Of a DNA stretch of 64,000 nt, positions 60,340 through 64,000 are shown piece after piece. This DNA is from G965230065 sp965230065 (GTDB taxonomy: Bacteria > Bacteroidota > Bacteroidia > Cytophagales > Cyclobacteriaceae). Each line of letters opens with the position of its first letter. Position 1 is the first letter of the stretch. The stretch covers positions 3,906,001-3,970,000 of the forward strand of contig OZ245942.1 of the NCBI GenBank assembly GCA_965230065.1, read 5' to 3'. The position numbers and the translations under genes were made by a program. The notes beneath the pieces are model-generated. The model had not been told where the DNA came from. It saw only the letters and a program-made list of their open reading frames with translations, and made no database searches.

Positions 60340-61176
60340 ATGAGCAATGAATACGATAAAATCATAAAGGAAAATATCGAGGAGGTATTCCTTCCGTTAG
60401 CCGAAAAATATCTTGGTATTAGTATAGTCTCTTTCAGAAAACTACCCGGAAAATTTCAATCTACCATAGAAAGGGAGCCTGATTTCGTAAAGATTGTCAA
60501 AACTAAAGACGGACAGGAGTTTATTTTGCAAATAGAGTTCCAGACAGCCGACCAGAAGGACATGATCTACCGCATGGCAGAATATCATGCATTGTTGCTG
60601 AGGAAATATAAATATCCGGTAAAACAATTCGTTGTTTATTTAGGACAACCAACCCCAAAAATGCGTACATTTTTAAAGAAAGAAGAAGTAATGACTGGGT
60701 TTGGTTTGGTTAATCTGCATGAATATGACCACGAGCAACTTTTGCACTCCCAGGTACCTGAAGAAATTATTCTGGCTATTCTGGGTAAATTTGATGTGGA
60801 TGTTGAAAAACTCATTGAGCAAATCATCAGTCGCCTGAAAGAGGTTAGCGGCAACGAAATCGTCTTACAAAAATACATCAGGCAATTGGGGATCTTGTCG
60901 CGTTTACGTAATTTAGAGGAAGTAGTCACTAAAAAATCAAAAGAGATGCCTATCACATACGATATTAAAAAAGATTACCTTTTTAAAGAGGGTAGAAAAG
61001 AAGGGAAAAAAGAAGGAAGAAAAGAGGGGGTATTAGAAGGAAAAGAAAAAGAAAAACAAAAAATAATAAAAGAGTTGCTTCTGGAAACGGACTTGAGTAC
61101 AGCACAAATTGCTAAGGTTGCCAGTGTTGCTGAAAGTTATATAGAAGAGATAAAAGCCAAATTGAAAACCAAATAA
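60340..61176 (+). CDS. Rpn/YhgA-like PD-(D/E)XK nuclease family protein
   Basis: The protein has 278 residues. The N-terminal nuclease-fold segment (about 30-130) has EPDFVKIVKTKDGQEFILQIEFQ (Asp and Glu-x-Gln of the PD-(D/E)XK core) and YRMAEYHALLLRKY. The rest is helical. Near 215-240 there is a Lys/Glu/Gly repeat (EGRKEGKKEGRKEG), common in this family, and a final helical domain. Members cleave DNA and promote recA-independent recombination (RpnA). It is probably co-transcribed with the kinase by spacing, though a functional link is not evident. Confidence 0.85.
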   Translation: MSNEYDKIIKENIEEVFLPLAEKYLGISIVSFRKLPGKFQSTIEREPDFVKIVKTKDGQEFILQIEFQTADQKDMIYRMAEYHALLLRKYKYPVKQFVVYLGQPTPKMRTFLKKEEVMTGFGLVNLHEYDHEQLLHSQVPEEIILAILGKFDVDVEKLIEQIISRLKEVSGNEIVLQKYIRQLGILSRLRNLEEVVTKKSKEMPITYDIKKDYLFKEGRKEGKKEGRKEGVLEGKEKEKQKIIKELLLETDLSTAQIAKVASVAESYIEEIKAKLKTK

Positions 61177-64000
61177 ATGCACAAATTGAAAAAACTTATT
61201 TTTTGTATCCTCATTTTTGCAGGACTTCCATTTTTTTTACAAGCTCAGCAAAACACTTCGCCCCCTTTTTTAAAACATACGCATAGCAACTGGGTAGATT
61301 CCGTCTTCCAGTCACTGACACCTGAAGAACGGATTGCTCAGCTCATTATGGTAGCAGCGTATTCTAATCGGGATGCCGCCCACAAACAGGAGATACTGAA
61401 TCTGATAAAAAATTACAAAATCGGTGGGCTTGTCTTTTTTCAGGGAGGCCCGGTGCGGCAGGCCAGCCTTACCAATGCCTACCAGAAAGCCTCGGATGTG
61501 CCATTATTGCTTGCCATGGATGCCGAGTGGGGTGTTGGCATGCGGTTGGACAGCACCACCAACTTTCCTTTCCAAATGACGCTGGGGGCCATAAAAGACG
61601 ACGACCTGGTTTACCAAATGGGAAAAGAAATTGCCCGGCAGTTTAAGCGCCTGGGCATGCACTTTAACTTCGCACCTGTGGTGGATGTGAACAACAATGC
61701 ACAGAACCCGGTGATTAACTTTCGCTCTTTTGGAGAGGATAAATACAACGTAGCCCAAAAAGGCATCGCTTATATGAAAGGGATGCAAAGCGGGCATGTT
61801 CTTTCCTCTGCCAAGCACTTCCCCGGCCATGGGGACACCGATACGGATTCCCACTATGCGTTGCCGGTTATCAAACACAGTCGGGAACGCCTTGACAGCC
61901 TGGAAATTTACCCTTTCCGCAAAATTATTGATGCGGGTGTGGACGGCGTGATGGTAGCCCACCTCAGCATTCCTTCCCTGGATGATACCCCCAATCTTCC
62001 TTCTACCCTTTCCAAACCTATTGTTACAGGCTTGTTAAAGGAAGAGTTAGGTTTCAACGGGCTTGCTGTTACCGATGCCATGAACATGAAAGGCGTCACC
62101 AAAGGCAACACACCAGGCACGGTTGACATGAAAGCGATGCTGGCGGGCAATGACTTACTGGAATTTACCGAAGACGTGCCCAAAGCCATTGAAGAAATCA
62201 AAAAAGCCATTGAAACCGGAAAGCTTAGTCAGGAAGCCATAGACATGCGGTGTCGAAAAGTGCTGGCTGCCAAGCAGTGGGTAGGGCTGGATCAGTTCAA
62301 ACCCATTGAGATGGCAGGCATTGCCAATGAAATGACGACGCCTACTACCAAACTGCTCAACCGCAAATTGTACGAAGCTTCACTCACCGTACTGAAAAAT
62401 GAGCAAAATTTGCTTCCGTTGCGAAAGTTAGACACGCTCAAAGTTGCTTCCATTTCTTTGGGGGCTACTTCTCAAACCGATTTTCAGAAAATGCTGAGCC
62501 GCTACACCCAGGTGGATCATTTTTATTTGTCAGAAAAAAGTACCAAAGCCGATGTGGTGCGCAGTAAACTGAAAGATTATAACCTCGTGATTGTAGGTGT
62601 GCATGATTCCCGCCGCTTTCCGTACAACCGCAACAGTTTCTCAACGGATGTGAATAACTTCATTGGCGAACTGGCTACATCAGGCAAAGCGGTGTTTGCC
62701 GTCTTTAAAAACCCTTATGTGCTGGATAAGCTGAAAAATATTCATCAATCCAATGGTTTGATCGTAACCCACCAGGATAACCAGGATGCTGAAGAACTGG
62801 CAGCCCAGTTGATTTTTGGTGGGGTAGGTGCTTCCGGCAAAATGCCTGTTACAGCCAACCAGCATTTTAAAGCCGGGGATGGTCTGGAAATAAAAGGAAG
62901 AATCAGGTTAAACTACACCTTGCCAGAAGATGCAGGCATGAACTCCACCACACTGCAAGCAGGCATTGACTCACTTATGCAGGAAGCCCTGGACGTGAAG
63001 GCTTTTCCCGGAGGACAAGTACTGGTTGCCAAAGATAATAAAGTAGTGTTTTACAAAGCCTACGGCCTGCATTCATATGCCGATACCATTCCGGTAGAAA
63101 AAACGGATATATACGATTTGGCATCGGTTACCAAAATCAGCTCTGCATTGCCCTGCCTGATGAAGCTGCACGACGAAGGTAAATTTGACCTGGATGCCAG
63201 CATAGATGATTATCTCCCTTATTTCAAAAACTCCAACAAAGCCGATGTTCCTTTCCGGGATATTTTGGCCCATCAGGCCCGGTTCAAGCCCTGGATTCCT
63301 TATTGGCAAAGTACGTTGCGGAAAAATGGCAGCTATCGGTGGTTTACCCTTAAGCAGGATTCATCCAAACGCTTTCCTTTTAAAGTAGCCGAAAACCTGT
63401 ACCTCCACCGGAATTATAAGAAAAAGATTTTCAAGGCCATCAAAAAATCGCCTCTGGAAGAGGAAAAGAAATACCTGTATTCCGGCCTGTTATTTTACCT
63501 TTTGCCCACCATTGTGGAAGAGTTGAGCGGACAAGACTATCTCACCTATTTATACGAAAATTTTTACAAACCCCTGGGGGCCACCACGCTCAGGTACAAT
63601 CCTTATGAGCAATTCCCCCTTAGCCGGATTGTGCCTACGGAAGACGATTTTTTATTCCGGGGCGAACAAATCCATGGACGTGTGCATGACGAAGGGGCCA
63701 TTATGATGGAAGGCGTTTCGGCCAATGCCGGCCTGTTTGCCAATGCCAACGACCTGGCCAAGCTCATGCAAATGTATTTGGACATGGGGGCTTATGGCGA
63801 TAAGCAATACATTAGCGAAGCTACCTTGGAAGAATTTACCCGTTACCAGTTTCCTGAAAACGATAACCGCCGGGGCCTGGGTTTTGACAAGCCCAACCTG
63901 GAGTATGTAGAAAACGGAAATACTGCCGAAGATGCCAGCCCTTCCAGCTTCGGGCACTCCGGCTTCACGGGCACCTTCACCTGGGCCGACCCGGCGCACA
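61177..64000 (+). CDS. GH3 beta-N-acetylhexosaminidase fused to a serine hydrolase (3' end beyond window)
   Basis: At least 941 residues are visible and no stop is reached. A signal peptide (about 1-24) precedes a GH3 domain (about 45-400) with the NagZ-type motif KHFPGHGDTDTDSH (213-226) and the nucleophile Asp300 in VTDAMNMKG. A GH3 C-terminal-like region follows. A beta-lactamase-fold domain then starts at about 600, with SVTK (650-653) as SxxK. This fusion is frequent in Bacteroidota. It probably trims muropeptides or amino sugars at the envelope, the second domain acting on the peptide or ester part (inference). The start is one base after the previous stop codon's end. Confidence 0.92.
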   Translation, partial: MHKLKKLIFCILIFAGLPFFLQAQQNTSPPFLKHTHSNWVDSVFQSLTPEERIAQLIMVAAYSNRDAAHKQEILNLIKNYKIGGLVFFQGGPVRQASLTNAYQKASDVPLLLAMDAEWGVGMRLDSTTNFPFQMTLGAIKDDDLVYQMGKEIARQFKRLGMHFNFAPVVDVNNNAQNPVINFRSFGEDKYNVAQKGIAYMKGMQSGHVLSSAKHFPGHGDTDTDSHYALPVIKHSRERLDSLEIYPFRKIIDAGVDGVMVAHLSIPSLDDTPNLPSTLSKPIVTGLLKEELGFNGLAVTDAMNMKGVTKGNTPGTVDMKAMLAGNDLLEFTEDVPKAIEEIKKAIETGKLSQEAIDMRCRKVLAAKQWVGLDQFKPIEMAGIANEMTTPTTKLLNRKLYEASLTVLKNEQNLLPLRKLDTLKVASISLGATSQTDFQKMLSRYTQVDHFYLSEKSTKADVVRSKLKDYNLVIVGVHDSRRFPYNRNSFSTDVNNFIGELATSGKAVFAVFKNPYVLDKLKNIHQSNGLIVTHQDNQDAEELAAQLIFGGVGASGKMPVTANQHFKAGDGLEIKGRIRLNYTLPEDAGMNSTTLQAGIDSLMQEALDVKAFPGGQVLVAKDNKVVFYKAYGLHSYADTIPVEKTDIYDLASVTKISSALPCLMKLHDEGKFDLDASIDDYLPYFKNSNKADVPFRDILAHQARFKPWIPYWQSTLRKNGSYRWFTLKQDSSKRFPFKVAENLYLHRNYKKKIFKAIKKSPLEEEKKYLYSGLLFYLLPTIVEELSGQDYLTYLYENFYKPLGATTLRYNPYEQFPLSRIVPTEDDFLFRGEQIHGRVHDEGAIMMEGVSANAGLFANANDLAKLMQMYLDMGAYGDKQYISEATLEEFTRYQFPENDNRRGLGFDKPNLEYVENGNTAEDASPSSFGHSGFTGTFTWADPAH

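Overview
The window looks like chromosomal DNA from a member of the Bacteroidota, most likely Cytophagales. The signs are a GldH-type gliding lipoprotein next to a RicT/PSP1 gene, two secreted proteins with type IX secretion (T9SS) C-terminal sorting domains, many short lipoproteins with Bacteroidota-style lipoboxes, a membrane-anchored AraC regulator, a GH3-serine hydrolase fusion and moderate, AT-leaning base composition. The only RNA gene seen is one initiator-type tRNA-Met at 48807-48879. There is no rRNA, CRISPR array, insertion sequence, prophage or origin. Genes are densely packed on both strands, and the assignments below rest on reading motifs, without any database search.

Layout. 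1-4.5 kb: the tail of an unknown gene, an exported TPR-CHAT protease-like protein, and a convergent ECF sigma / membrane anti-sigma-like pair. 4.6-9.6 kb: a minus-strand cluster with a coiled-coil protein, a 280-residue companion, a Ras/Rab-like GTPase, a hybrid histidine kinase (HisKA-HATPase-REC-Hpt) and a LytTR response regulator, preceded by a peptidoglycan-binding-domain protein. 9.8-17.8 kb: gldH, ricT, purD, recQ, a mannose-1-phosphate guanylyltransferase-like gene with a damaged active site, and rlmB. 18-21.9 kb: a glycoside hydrolase-like gene, a DUF1080 lipoprotein, two very small genes and floA. 22-24.5 kb: a redox group (msrB, a 94-residue protein, an Rrf2 regulator, an AhpD-like protein). 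24.6-27 kb: a two-gene unit of an acyl-ACP reductase-like protein and a type II NADH dehydrogenase-like flavoprotein.

27-34.5 kb carries a second TPR-CHAT protein with a calcium-repeat lipoprotein, a T9SS protein with a phage-type S74 chaperone, and an FG-GAP-like T9SS protein. 34.6-42.7 kb is mainly metabolic: E2 acyltransferase, cinA, a DUF4197 lipoprotein, etfB/etfA, a bifunctional nuclease family protein and a CNT nucleoside transporter. 42.7-49.8 kb holds a serine hydrolase with a membrane AraC regulator, dodecin, YARHG, amidohydrolase and RidA-like genes, the tRNA and a lipoprotein. 50-57.7 kb holds era, der, a pentapeptide protein, a 2-hydroxyacid dehydrogenase, two alpha/beta hydrolases and a PNPOx-fold protein. 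58-64 kb holds a DUF2179 membrane protein, a sensor kinase, an Rpn/YhgA-like nuclease and the start of the GH3-serine hydrolase fusion, which runs off the window.

The strongest candidates for something new are: (1) the GTPase-phosphorelay operon at 4637-8962; (2) the exported CHAT protease facing an ECF sigma/anti-sigma pair, which recalls CHAT control of a sigma factor in type III-E CRISPR systems but with no CRISPR here; (3) the acyl-ACP-reductase-like/NDH-2-like operon; (4) several sequence-unrelated families of word-iterated palindromes placed at gene 3' ends, some running into the coding sequence; and (5) a probable pseudoenzyme of the ManC family.
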